In this document: in pieces, positions 1-8,756 of the stretch | Numbering within the stretch: position 1 is the stretch's first letter | How the letters are laid out: every line of letters begins with the position of its first letter | DNA from: a virus | Virus record (IMG/VR): IMGVR_UViG_3300027793_000264 | Location: 1-25,660 of that record | Reading direction: 5' to 3' (one strand) | DNA length: 25,660 nucleotides | Made by a program: the position numbers and the translations under genes | The notes under the pieces: model-generated | What the model was told of the DNA's origin: nothing | The model's input: only the letters and a program-made list of their open reading frames with translations | Databases searched by the model: none

Positions 1-20
1 AGGTCCTTGACGGTCTTCAT
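1..20 (-). CDS. Start of an unidentified gene, cut by the window edge
   Basis: An ATG at 20-18 overlaps the TGA stop (19-17) of the preceding giant-protein frame in an ATGA junction, the commonest junction type in this window. Only six codons are visible (MKTVKD), so no function can be given. The ATGA overlap and continued direction suggest translational coupling to the giant internal virion protein. No clear Shine-Dalgarno sequence precedes it. Confidence 0.5.
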
Positions 21-859
21 TTGCGCACGCACTCCAGCAGGCGTTGCATGGCGGTCTCTCGCTCGTTGATGTCGGTGAGCGAATCGCCGGCGTCCATGGT
101 CAGTGTGCCGGTCTCGCCGGTGGACTCGACGCGAACCTGCATGGCGACCTTGCGGCCGCGCAATTCTGCCAGCGGAATGTCGGTTGCGGCGCGTTCTCTT
201 GAGCGACTCAGCTTCACGCCCTTGATCTTCGCGTCGGCCGGCAGACTGCCTCTGCGCTCGTCGGCTGCAAGGCCGTCGATGAATTCCTTCATCGGCGCGT
301 CGACCTCAGCGTCACCGGTCAGCGTGTACTGGACCGGGGGTAGCGCGGCCTTCTGCTCAGCGAAGCCCCGTTCCACCAGCGACAGATCTTCAGCGCCGGG
401 GCGGAAGTTCTGCCATGCGTTTTGCAGCCGCGTTTCTGCGGTCAGCGCCCACCGAGCAAGCGGGTCCGGCGTGCTGGCCATGTGGTTGCGCCAGGCTGCG
501 GCCTCGCCAGCTGGACCGAACTGCGTCGCCGACAGGTTGTGGGCAAAGTAGTCGTGGACCGCCCGCAGCACGTCGTTGTACAGCATCGGGTAGCCGTTGA
601 CGTCTTTCAGGCCGGAGTCCTGGAGCAGGGGGTGGCCGGAGAAGTCGCTACCTGGAGGGCCAAACGTGGCCGGCGATGTCTTGTAGACGCGGAACCGGTT
701 GTTGACGCTGACGTCGCGTCGCATTGCGGTGCTGTTCGCGTAAGGCTCTCCGTCCATCGCCTTGATCGCGGCAAGGGGTCCCGTGCGCCAACTCTTTGAC
801 GGCGAGCCGTAGTTGCGCTGGAGATACTGCACGGCCCGCCGAGCCTGGTCGGCCTCATG
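17..859 (-). CDS. C-terminal part of the giant polyvalent virion protein, displaced by a -1 frame change
   Basis: This frame encodes about 280 residues and continues the protein encoded at 607-7125. The upstream frame runs ...KLVDDG and this one picks up as HEADQARRAVQYL. It has no credible start or Shine-Dalgarno of its own; the first in-frame start-like codon is a GTG (Val) at 832. A conserved block around bases 480-590 reads YNDVLRAVHDYFAH, then QFGPAGEAAAW and ALTAETRLQNAWQNF. I recall this His/Asp/Arg-rich block from the ends of large phage and mobile-element proteins but cannot assign an activity. The remainder is charged and helical-looking, ending CVRK. It is most likely the C-terminus of one 2,369-residue protein whose frame is broken by a one-base deletion, real or artefactual. 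A separately translated or frameshift-made product is less likely. Confidence 0.75.
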   Translation of the reverse strand, partial: HEADQARRAVQYLQRNYGSPSKSWRTGPLAAIKAMDGEPYANSTAMRRDVSVNNRFRVYKTSPATFGPPGSDFSGHPLLQDSGLKDVNGYPMLYNDVLRAVHDYFAHNLSATQFGPAGEAAAWRNHMASTPDPLARWALTAETRLQNAWQNFRPGAEDLSLVERGFAEQKAALPPVQYTLTGDAEVDAPMKEFIDGLAADERRGSLPADAKIKGVKLSRSRERAATDIPLAELRGRKVAMQVRVESTGETGTLTMDAGDSLTDINERETAMQRLLECVRK

Positions 860-3800
860 CCGTCGTCGACCAGCTTGCCTACCAAGGTTTGCGACTTCGG
901 ACCCCAGTACGGGTAGGCCTTGCCGTCGACCTCGACCGAGGCCATGACCTCGACCTTGATCGGCAAAACCTGGAACTGCTCCTTGAGCGCAGTGGTCAGT
1001 GCGCTGTAGGCCTGCTGCACCACCGGCCGAGCAAGATCGTTGGTAGGCAGCGCCTCGAAGACTTGGGCGAGCTGCTTTTGCTCTTTGACTTGCGCCGCGG
1101 TCAGCGGCTTCTGCGCAAAGGTCTTGATCGGACCCTTGTTCAGGTACTCCGCGATCAGTCGCGGGGTTTCGGTGTCTGCGTCGGCCTTGGTACGAACGTC
1201 GCCACGGATTGCCGAGTACGGGATTCCTGCGCCATCTCCTTCGCCGTAGGCGTATAGGCGTTCAACTCGGTATTTAGGTCGGCCACCTCTTTCGCCAGCC
1301 AGCTCTTGTACTCGGGCGATCCGCGCCTTAAAGGCTTTGTAGCTGTCGACATCGGTGGCTTCCTCAGTGGGCCGGACCCAGTACGCGGTCAACGTCTTCG
1401 GGGTGACGGTGAACCCCAGGAGACCGGTGTCAGCAATGATAGCGGAAATATCATCCGCCGAGAGTTCGCGCTGCAGATCGATCTCGTAGACCGGCGTGGC
1501 GTAGGAGCCGTCGCCGAAGTCATGGCCCACCGGCTGCGCGGTGGGGGCGCGGACGTGGATCTGCTGCTGGTTGTAGCTGTCCGCAAACGTGGCCAGAGCG
1601 GCCAGCACGGGCTTGCTCTCGGACTCGTCGAACGCAACCTGGATCGAGATCGACGGCTCCCGGTCCGACATGTACACACCAGTGGACGGGGCAACGACAA
1701 GGCGAGCCTTGGTGCCGCCCAGCAAGAACCGCAGCGAGCTCTCCGCGACCTGCTGCAGCAGTTGGCCGGCCTCGGCCTCACCACTCATCGCCCGGGCGTA
1801 GAGCTCCTTGAGGCCGGGGATCGAGCTCGTGGCGGCAGACACGTTGACCGTGACCTTTTCGCGCAGCTCCTTCGCTTCTCTAAGACGAACACCGCCCTCG
1901 GGCACGAAGCTCTTGTCGTAGCTGGTGCCGCCGTCGGCGACGAACTGGCCAGGCCCGGAGCCCACCCAGTCGGGATCGATGATGCCGCCCTTGACCTTGT
2001 TGTAGCCTTCGGCGATCTTGACGATGGCGCGGCGGGCAGCGGCAAACGACAGCTTGCCGTCGCGGAACTGGCTCCAAACCTCCCGCACCTTGGGCTTGAT
2101 GGAGCTCTTGATGTTCTCGCCAAAGAGACCGCGCACCGCCTCCCAGGTAATGGACTGCATCTCGCGGGCGCTGACGCCGGCCAGGCGCGCCGCTTCCCGG
2201 TACGCATCGGCCACGATGCCGTAGGTCCCGCCAACCCCGAGGAGGGAGGAGCCGCCGGTGCCACCGAAGTTGTCGGTGACCTCCTTGTCTGTGCCGGCCA
2301 ACGCTTCAAAGTGCCCGGCGGCCACGGCGTGCGTGTCGATCGTGACGTGGGAGATCGGGCTGTTGGGCGCGGCGATGTTGTTGTAGAAAGAACGGATCTT
2401 GTGCTCTTCCCCGAGCTGCTCGCTGATGTTCTTGCGGCTGCCGTCACGGAAGATGCTGACCGACTTCACGATCGGGTCGTAGGTCGACCACATCATCGTG
2501 GACGGCGTGCCGTCAGCGTTTCGCACCAAGTCGCCGAACCCACCCTCCGGGGTGACGATGCGGTACTGGCGCGAGTGGTACGCCTCGTCGTAGGACCGGA
2601 TGAAGACCGCGGCGTCTTCGGGGCTCATGTCGTCGAGGACGGTGCCGGCCTTGGCAACCTGCTCCGCCCTGTCGTAGGCCTTCTGCCGCTTCTCGCGCTC
2701 CTTGCGGTCGCGCGTCTCTTCGACGTAGCTCTTGGCGTAGGCGAGCATGTTGTCGTCCCACGCCTTCTGCCCCTGGCCCGTCAGGATGTCGAGGGCGCGC
2801 TCGGCCATGGACACGTTCTGGAACCAGTCCTTCTGCGGGGACATTGCCGCCATGATGCCGGCGACCTGTTCCATCTTCACGCCGTACGCCTTGCCCATGT
2901 CGGTGGCGATGCGGTTCGCGCCGTCGTACCAGAGCTTGCTGCGCTCGCGGATGTTCCTGGGCACCTTGCCAAACAGGTACATCAGGTTGCTGACGATGCT
3001 CTGCTTGTAGACCTCAATGACTTTGTCGCGGGGCGTGTCACGGGGGACGAAGCCGTAGCCCAAGATCGCGTTGGTGATGCTTTCAGCCAGCGGCGTCTTG
3101 CCCGACTTGACCGGCAACGCCATGGCTTCGCGCACCGCCGCCTCATCAATCGACAACATGTCGTTGATGGGGTCGTACAGGCGGTTCACGGCCTGCGGGT
3201 TCTGCGTGCTGATCTCAGTTTCTTCAGGCACCGCCGGGCGCACAGGGCTCGCAGTAATCGGCTCTGCCGTTTCGCCAGCCACACTTGCGCTCGCGGGCAC
3301 GCGAGAGCCTGCGGTCAAGTCGACCTGGCTCTCCTGACGCATGAGCTCGGCGTCCAGGCGCATGGCCGGCTCGCGGCGCTGCTGCGCGTACTGCGTCACT
3401 GCGGTGCGCACCGCGGCCTTCACCGCGGTCAGGTCCTTGACGTACTGGTCAGCGTTGAACGTCTGGCCGCGCACTACGCGCATGAAGGCGTTGACCGCCT
3501 TGTTCACCGACGCGGCCAGTCGGGTGATGATGCCGCGCGCCTGCTCCGGGTTCTTGGCAGCGATGTCCTCGAACACGCCGTTCCAGAAGTCGGCCTCCTG
3601 GAACCGGTTGCCCACCAGATCGCTGGAGAGCTCCTCCAGGTTCGCCCCCTGGCCGTAGTCCTGCTCAAACCCGGCCATGCCCTCGGGCTTCAGGTTGGCC
3701 TTGACCACCGCCTCCAGCGCGCTGTAGGCCTCGGGGCTGTCGCGCTTGATCAGGTGCGTGAGCTCGTGGCCGAACACGGCCAGCGGCGAGACGCTGGACT

Positions 3801-6800
3801 TTGAGCTGAGGTAGATCGTGGAGTCGTCGTCGTCGCGCACGAAGCCGTCCACCTGCGCGGTGTCGGACTCGAACACGACCACCTTCTTGCCGAAGATCCG
3901 AGCCACCTGCTGGATCATCTTTCCCGGCTCGCCGAGCGTGGAGCTGTCCACTACGCGAAGCTGGTGGTCGGTGCCCTGGTCGTTGACCGTCAGCGTGCTG
4001 CCCGGCACCGCCGCCCGGGCGGTGGACATCTTCACCCCAGAGGTGATGATGCGCCCCGGCGCAGGCTGGTCTAGGGGCTTGGTGGCTTGAGCCGCAGCGG
4101 CCTGCAGACGCGCGCTGACATCGTCAGCCGGCGGCTGGGCAGGGGCAGCTGCCCGCTCGGTCTGTTGGCGCGCCAACAGCTCAATCTGAGCGCCGCGGCG
4201 GGTGATCGCCGGCAGCCCCATGTCGTTGGCTGTCTGCTGCAGATCAGCGTCCGTGAGCGACGCGGCACGGCGGCCGCCGACCATCGTCGGCCTCGGCAGG
4301 TTATTGCCGGCACGGATCGCCTCGTTGCGCCCGCGGAACGCCCCGCGTGGCGTCAGGTCCTCGCTCTGGGCGATCTCGATGCCGCTTGCCGTGACCTGCG
4401 GTGCCGGAGCCTGCTGGCCGGCGCGAGCGATGCGCGCCGTGGCGCCCTCCACCGTCAGGTCTTGCTGCGTGAGCGGGCGGTTGCCGTACAGCTCCACCGC
4501 CTCGCGCAGTGCGGGGTTCTCGACTCTGGCGCTGGGCGTTTCCACCTGCACGCCGGTCGGCGTGGCGGGAGCCGGCGCTGCTGCGGCCGCGCCCTCGATG
4601 CGCTCTTGCGAGCTTGGCGGCAGACCACGCTGGATGTCCAGCGCGCTTTGCACCTCAGCCGGCGAGATGCGCCCGGCCTCGTAGTCCTGCACGAACGCCC
4701 GGGCTGCGGGCGTGTTGGTCTCGCGCATCTGCTGCACGAACGTGCCGACGATGTCGGCCTGCGGCGCAGCTTGCTCCGCCGGCTCGGCGCGCTTGCGGCC
4801 CTGCAGCTCGGGCGTGTAGGCAAACCCGGTGGAGACATCGTCCGGCGTGCGGTTGCGCTCCAACGGGATGCGCTGCTGAACGTCTTGGTCGCTGACCCGG
4901 GAGAAGATGTTCTGTCCCGCAGCTTGCGGGTTTCGCTGCACGAGCTCGCCGCGCTGTTGCGCGGTCTGTTGCGCAATGTCGGTCAGCGCATTGTCTGTGC
5001 GAGCACCGTAGCCCAGACCCGCCTCGGAGCCGACCGGGATGCCGGTGGCTGCGGTCAGCAGTTGGTCCTGAGAAGCCGGGCGGCCAAGGTTCGGATCAAT
5101 GCTGTTGTACGGCTGGCCCAGGTTGGCCGAGCGCAGCAGCTCTGCCTCGTAGGGTGAGGCCACTCCGCCGCGGGCTTCGATGTTGGCCATCGCCCGGCTG
5201 ATCATCTGCTGGCGCGGCGCGTCCTCTGCGCGGCGCTGCACTTCCTTGCCGGCCAGGGCTGCAGACTCGATCTGCACCTGGGCTTGCGCAGGCGCCACAG
5301 GGGCGCGCAGGTCCGGCATCTCCAGGTCGGCGGCGCTGACCGGCAGCTCGCGCCGGCCGATCGCAAAGCGCTCCTTCTGCGCCGGGTGCGGGACGATCTC
5401 CAGGCTCAGCGGGGTGCCGGTCTGCTCCTGCAGCACCGTCAGCCGCTGCTGCGCCTGGCGCGCGTCCATCGGCGTGAGGTCGGCGTAGCGGGCGGCCGGG
5501 CCCGGTGCCGGAGTGGGCAGCGAGACCTTGGCCTGCTCAAGCGCCTGCTGGCGCTCGAACTCCGTGCCGGCCTGCGCAGCTTGGCCCATCAGCTCCATGT
5601 TGCGCTGGGCAGCGGGCTGCGGCAGCGGCGGCAGAGTCGGCAACGCAGGACGCTCGGCAGTCGGCGCGACGTCCAAGCCGGCGGCTTGATCGAGCTGGCG
5701 CTGGATGTCGAGCTGACGGCCGAGCAGGCCCGGGCTCTCCGCGGCGGCCAGCCGCTCGTCCATGGTGGGCAGCGGCGGCAGGGTCGGAGCCACCGGCACC
5801 GAGGCCGCGCTGACCGCTGCATTGATCGCCTCGTCGGCGGTGCGGGCCTGGCCGAGATCGCGCAGGTAGGAGTCCACCGCTGAGCTGAGCTCGGTGTTGG
5901 CGGTGCCGAGGTCCTGCAGCGCGGAGGGCGGTGCGGGCGGCGACGCCTGGTCGAGCGGACGGGAGCGCGACATCTCCTGAGTCAGGATGCCCGGCTGGTC
6001 AAGCCGCTTGGCGACGTACAGCTCAGGCAGGCTCGTGGCCAAGCCGGCCACAGACTCCAGCGCCGCATCGGTGAACGACGCCTCACCGGTAGCGGCCAGC
6101 TCACCGGTGTACTCGCCCAGTCCCTCGCCGAACGACTCCAAGCCCAGCGCGGTCGCACCGCGTCCCGTGCGTTTCGCAAGCGTGGTGCTGGTGTCGAAGG
6201 CGGCTTTCTGCGCGGACTGCACAGCCGACACCAGGTCAGGCTTGAGCAGACCTTGGCGGGCCATCGCCTCGACCGTCGCCTTCTCAACGGACTCCTGCAG
6301 CGCCTCGCGGCTCAGGCCCCGGCCGGCTTGCAGCGCATCGCGCTGCGCCTGCTGGATAGCTTGCGCGGCTTTCTGCGCGTCGATGCCAGCGTCTGACAGC
6401 GTACGCACGGTGGCTTGCTCGACGGCGCGATTCGCTGCGCCAAGCACGTACTTGCTTGCGCCCAGGGTGACCGCGTCAACACCGGTGATGACTGCGCCCT
6501 TGACCGCGCCCTCGCGCATCACGCGCTCGCGCTCTGCGGGTGTGAACTGCTTGTCTTGACCAGCCTCAATCGCCTTGCCGCCGGTCTCCAGCAGCGTGTT
6601 CGCGCCGAACAGACCGGTGATGAAGCCGACCGTTCCACCGACTGCGGTGCCCACAGGGCCGAACGCAGAGCCGATCAGCGCGCCGCCCTTGGCCCCGGCG
6701 AAGCCTGTGCCCAGTGCCACAGCGGCGTTGGGCGCCTGCTCAGCCACCAGCTGTGCCCCGCCGCGCGGGTTGTCAATAATGGCGCCGGCGACGTTCTTGA

Positions 6801-7125
6801 TGCCAGACCACAGCGAGTCGTCGTCCGCGACCTTGCGCGCTTGAACGTCTCGCTTGAGTTGGGTCAGGCCGGTGGCGCGAGAGTCCCGCTCAATCTCTTG
6901 CGTGCGCGCCGACTGCTCGACGACGTCTTCGCCAGCGCCCAGGTAGGTGCTGAGCGCAGCGCGTGCCGAGCGGTAGGTCTTCTGCGCGCCTTCGCTGACG
7001 GCCGACCCAAGTTCGCTGAAGAACCCGGCGGGTTTTCGATCAGGCGCATCAACTTCCCAGGAACGGGTCCACGGCTTGGCCTCCTCATCCTCAACCGCCC
7101 ACGCTCTTTCCCAGGGGTTCGCCAT
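607..7125 (-). CDS. Giant polyvalent internal virion (ejection) protein with metallopeptidase motif
   Basis: As read, this is 2,172 residues; with the frame correction near base 859 the product is about 2,369. It starts at an ATG at 7125, seven bases past the previous stop. The N-terminus has a duplicated PWxRxWxV motif (residues 3-10 and 17-24). Residues about 130-180 are Gly/Ala-rich and hydrophobic, a candidate membrane-inserting segment. Residues about 380-1050 are long Ala/Pro/Gln-rich linkers. H1120-E-L-T-H1124, followed by LEELSSDL with E1164/E1165, fits a gluzincin-type zinc peptidase. Residues about 1340-1710 form a helix-rich domain with MSPQKDWFQN and TIDTH motifs, known to me from large phage proteins but not functionally assigned. 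It is the last and largest gene of the ejection block, like T7 gp16, and probably enters the cell with the DNA. No transglycosylase or RNA polymerase motif was found. The last 83 residues (858-607) look out of frame. Confidence 0.8.
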   Translation of the reverse strand: MANPWERAWAVEDEEAKPWTRSWEVDAPDRKPAGFFSELGSAVSEGAQKTYRSARAALSTYLGAGEDVVEQSARTQEIERDSRATGLTQLKRDVQARKVADDDSLWSGIKNVAGAIIDNPRGGAQLVAEQAPNAAVALGTGFAGAKGGALIGSAFGPVGTAVGGTVGFITGLFGANTLLETGGKAIEAGQDKQFTPAERERVMREGAVKGAVITGVDAVTLGASKYVLGAANRAVEQATVRTLSDAGIDAQKAAQAIQQAQRDALQAGRGLSREALQESVEKATVEAMARQGLLKPDLVSAVQSAQKAAFDTSTTLAKRTGRGATALGLESFGEGLGEYTGELAATGEASFTDAALESVAGLATSLPELYVAKRLDQPGILTQEMSRSRPLDQASPPAPPSALQDLGTANTELSSAVDSYLRDLGQARTADEAINAAVSAASVPVAPTLPPLPTMDERLAAAESPGLLGRQLDIQRQLDQAAGLDVAPTAERPALPTLPPLPQPAAQRNMELMGQAAQAGTEFERQQALEQAKVSLPTPAPGPAARYADLTPMDARQAQQRLTVLQEQTGTPLSLEIVPHPAQKERFAIGRRELPVSAADLEMPDLRAPVAPAQAQVQIESAALAGKEVQRRAEDAPRQQMISRAMANIEARGGVASPYEAELLRSANLGQPYNSIDPNLGRPASQDQLLTAATGIPVGSEAGLGYGARTDNALTDIAQQTAQQRGELVQRNPQAAGQNIFSRVSDQDVQQRIPLERNRTPDDVSTGFAYTPELQGRKRAEPAEQAAPQADIVGTFVQQMRETNTPAARAFVQDYEAGRISPAEVQSALDIQRGLPPSSQERIEGAAAAAPAPATPTGVQVETPSARVENPALREAVELYGNRPLTQQDLTVEGATARIARAGQQAPAPQVTASGIEIAQSEDLTPRGAFRGRNEAIRAGNNLPRPTMVGGRRAASLTDADLQQTANDMGLPAITRRGAQIELLARQQTERAAAPAQPPADDVSARLQAAAAQATKPLDQPAPGRIITSGVKMSTARAAVPGSTLTVNDQGTDHQLRVVDSSTLGEPGKMIQQVARIFGKKVVVFESDTAQVDGFVRDDDDSTIYLSSKSSVSPLAVFGHELTHLIKRDSPEAYSALEAVVKANLKPEGMAGFEQDYGQGANLEELSSDLVGNRFQEADFWNGVFEDIAAKNPEQARGIITRLAASVNKAVNAFMRVVRGQTFNADQYVKDLTAVKAAVRTAVTQYAQQRREPAMRLDAELMRQESQVDLTAGSRVPASASVAGETAEPITASPVRPAVPEETEISTQNPQAVNRLYDPINDMLSIDEAAVREAMALPVKSGKTPLAESITNAILGYGFVPRDTPRDKVIEVYKQSIVSNLMYLFGKVPRNIRERSKLWYDGANRIATDMGKAYGVKMEQVAGIMAAMSPQKDWFQNVSMAERALDILTGQGQKAWDDNMLAYAKSYVEETRDRKEREKRQKAYDRAEQVAKAGTVLDDMSPEDAAVFIRSYDEAYHSRQYRIVTPEGGFGDLVRNADGTPSTMMWSTYDPIVKSVSIFRDGSRKNISEQLGEEHKIRSFYNNIAAPNSPISHVTIDTHAVAAGHFEALAGTDKEVTDNFGGTGGSSLLGVGGTYGIVADAYREAARLAGVSAREMQSITWEAVRGLFGENIKSSIKPKVREVWSQFRDGKLSFAAARRAIVKIAEGYNKVKGGIIDPDWVGSGPGQFVADGGTSYDKSFVPEGGVRLREAKELREKVTVNVSAATSSIPGLKELYARAMSGEAEAGQLLQQVAESSLRFLLGGTKARLVVAPSTGVYMSDREPSISIQVAFDESESKPVLAALATFADSYNQQQIHVRAPTAQPVGHDFGDGSYATPVYEIDLQRELSADDISAIIADTGLLGFTVTPKTLTAYWVRPTEEATDVDSYKAFKARIARVQELAGERGGRPKYRVERLYAYGEGDGAGIPYSAIRGDVRTKADADTETPRLIAEYLNKGPIKTFAQKPLTAAQVKEQKQLAQVFEALPTNDLARPVVQQAYSALTTALKEQFQVLPIKVEVMASVEVDGKAYPYWGPKSQTLVGKLVDDGMRPTRLGGPCSISSATTARRQRVGARDPLPRSRRWTESLTRTAPQCDATSASTTGSASTRHRRPRLALQVATSPATPCSRTPA
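854..862 (-). other. -1 frame change inside the giant gene
   Basis: On the minus strand the upstream frame reads GAC GAC GGC ATG AGG. The sensible continuation is CAT GAG GCC GAC CAG, which requires base 859 to be read twice or one C to be restored (GGC CAT GAG). The upstream frame stays open for another 83 codons but turns into an Arg/Ser/Thr/Pro-rich tail typical of an antisense or shifted GC-rich frame. No X-XXY-YYZ slippery heptamer is present, which argues against programmed -1 frameshifting and for an indel in the genome or the assembly. Confidence 0.8.
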
Positions 7126-7131
7126 GCTGTG

Positions 7132-8247
7132 TTACCTCGCAACCGAGCCGGCCGCAGAACGGCTGGCAGGAGTCCAACTTTTCGGGTCGTTGGGATTGCC
7201 ACCCATGAACCGGTAGCCCTCAACGACATCGCCCACCTTGAGCCGGCTAGGAGCGGGCCCCGCACCGCCGCGGTCGGAAGGCGGCACCTTCTTGTCGCCA
7301 GCGCCCGTCGACAGCCGGGCCGCTTCCTTGCGCAGCCGCTTCGCCTCTTCCGTGTTGCCCTCGTTGTCAGCCGCCTCGGCGAGCTTGATTAGGTTGGCAG
7401 CGTTGGCGGCCACGCCGGTGATGTCCACCTTGCCCTTGCCATCCGCCGTGGCCCGAGCGTCAGCGGACGCCTTGCCAGCCTGTGCACGGTTTTCGGTAAT
7501 GACTGACTGCCCCACCGCTGTCGCGCCGGACTCACCGCTGTAGCGGTTGCGGGTGGTGTTGCTGTCGCCCTCAAAGACGGCGTTGCCCTTCATGCCGCCG
7601 ACCGAGGCCGCGCCCCGGCCTGGGCCAACAGCGCCGCTCAGGATGCCCTTGCCGACATCAGTCTCGAACTCGTTCTGACGACCCTCGGTGACTTCCTTGT
7701 AGTTCTTGCCCAGCCGGTAGGACTCCTCGATGCGGGCGAGAGATTGCATCTTGGCGCGTATCTCAGGCTCGAACCCGGGCGGCAGCTCCTTGGCCTTTTC
7801 CTCGACCAGCTTGGCGGTCTTGCGCGAGACAGCGTCGCCGAACTCATCGTTGGGCCCGGCCATCGTGTCATCTTGATCGCGGCTGTAGCGCGTCACGTCG
7901 CGCTTGAACGGCTCCTTGTCGCCGGTTGAGGAGTATTGCCGCAGCGCACGCAGCTCAGGCACGGTCAGCCCGGCAGCGCGAGCCAGCATGGCCTCGTCTT
8001 CGCCACCCTCGCCGATGCTCTTGGCAGGCAGCCCGCCATCCGCACCACCGCCGCTGCTGCGCGCTGCAGCCGTCTGCTGGTCAGCCGTGCGGCGGTACAG
8101 CGCATCGCGCTCGGCCTGCCGCCTGGCGTCCTCTTCGCGCTCACGGCGGCGCTCTTCCTGCCGGTCCTCTTGCAGGTTCGACTGGAGCATGTAGTTGCCG
8201 ATCGTCGAACCGATGTTCGAGATCGCTTGTCCGATCAGCCCGGCCAT
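7132..8247 (-). CDS. Probable internal virion protein, 371 aa
   Basis: The ATG at 8247 directly follows the TAA of the upstream gene (TAAATG). The N-terminus MAGLIGQAISNIGSTIGNYM is amphipathic and glycine-rich. Residues about 25-50 are a highly charged Arg/Glu helix, and the rest is mostly soluble, charged and helix-prone. A short module near the C-terminus (KVGDVVEGYRFMGGNPNDPKSW) resembles a cap found in many phage structural proteins, where it often follows a linker. It lies between the 165-aa protein and the giant protein, the position held by internal core protein genes in T7-like phages. No catalytic motif is visible. The virion role is inferred from position and composition; a cytoplasmic assembly factor remains possible. 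Confidence 0.65.
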   Translation of the reverse strand: MAGLIGQAISNIGSTIGNYMLQSNLQEDRQEERRREREEDARRQAERDALYRRTADQQTAAARSSGGGADGGLPAKSIGEGGEDEAMLARAAGLTVPELRALRQYSSTGDKEPFKRDVTRYSRDQDDTMAGPNDEFGDAVSRKTAKLVEEKAKELPPGFEPEIRAKMQSLARIEESYRLGKNYKEVTEGRQNEFETDVGKGILSGAVGPGRGAASVGGMKGNAVFEGDSNTTRNRYSGESGATAVGQSVITENRAQAGKASADARATADGKGKVDITGVAANAANLIKLAEAADNEGNTEEAKRLRKEAARLSTGAGDKKVPPSDRGGAGPAPSRLKVGDVVEGYRFMGGNPNDPKSWTPASRSAAGSVAR

Positions 8248-8745
8248 TTAAGCCTCCTGCGCCATGCGGTTGAACTCTTCGGGATCGACCTGGTCCATCG
8301 CCTGCTGCAGCTGCGAGGTGTCCATCCCCTGCTCGCCGAGGTAGCGCAGGATCATCTGCTTCAACGCCAGGGCGATGTCCGAGGGCTTGTACTGGATGCC
8401 CGCTGCGCCGCCTATGTCAGCGACCTCTTCGAGGATCTTGGTCGCCAACAGCGCGAAGAGCTCGTCAGGCACGCTGCCCTCGGTGCGCTCGTCCACAACC
8501 GACGTGATCTCGTAGGCGGTGTTGGCCAGGCCATCCACCGGGTCTGTGGCGGTGCGCAGCCCTTCAGCCACACCTTCCGCACCGCCGTTCTCGTACAGCG
8601 CCTGCATCGCAAACTTCAGCGCGGTGACGTACTGCGGATTGCTGTCAGCGTCCTCACCACCCTCGTCGTCCATCGGGGGCATCTCACCTTGCGGCGGCAT
8701 CGCCTCCTGCCCAGGAGCCATCTGCTCTTTGATCAGTCCTGCCAT
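8248..8745 (-). CDS. Conserved acidic protein of the ejection block, 165 aa
   Basis: The start is the ATG at 8745, chosen because AAAGGAATCATC precedes it with good spacing. In-frame codons further upstream overlap the preceding gene and translate as Arg-rich shadow sequence. The start MAGLIKEQM is followed by a Met/Pro/Gln-rich segment, an acidic stretch (DDEGGEDAD), and then a helical domain (about residues 45-150) with conserved-looking LAxKILEEV and ALKQMILRYLGEQG segments. The stop TAA abuts the next ATG. It has no signal peptide or membrane segment and I cannot name a family. Between two membrane-active-looking proteins it could be a chaperone or an internal core component. That it is a real gene is well supported; its function is unknown. 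Confidence 0.7.
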   Translation of the reverse strand: MAGLIKEQMAPGQEAMPPQGEMPPMDDEGGEDADSNPQYVTALKFAMQALYENGGAEGVAEGLRTATDPVDGLANTAYEITSVVDERTEGSVPDELFALLATKILEEVADIGGAAGIQYKPSDIALALKQMILRYLGEQGMDTSQLQQAMDQVDPEEFNRMAQEA

Positions 8746-8756
8746 GATGATTCCTT

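Noticed and set aside
607-858. The last 83 codons of the 2,172-codon frame as a genuine C-terminus
   Set aside because: The composition changes abruptly to Arg/Ser/Thr/Pro, while the -1 frame continues with ordered, conserved-looking sequence over the same bases.
854-880. Programmed -1 ribosomal frameshift site
   Set aside because: There is no slippery heptamer at the junction, and the zero frame does not stop soon after it as recoding sites usually require.
1306-3804. Plus-strand open frame of 832 codons
   Set aside because: It is antisense to the conserved part of the giant protein and rich in Arg/Val/Leu/His, as expected from GC-rich complementary codons; it has no recognisable domain.
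607-7125. N4-type virion RNA polymerase, suggested by giant size and the N4-gp56 capsid
   Set aside because: No single-subunit RNA polymerase motifs could be found by eye; the recognisable features are a peptidase motif and unassigned domains.
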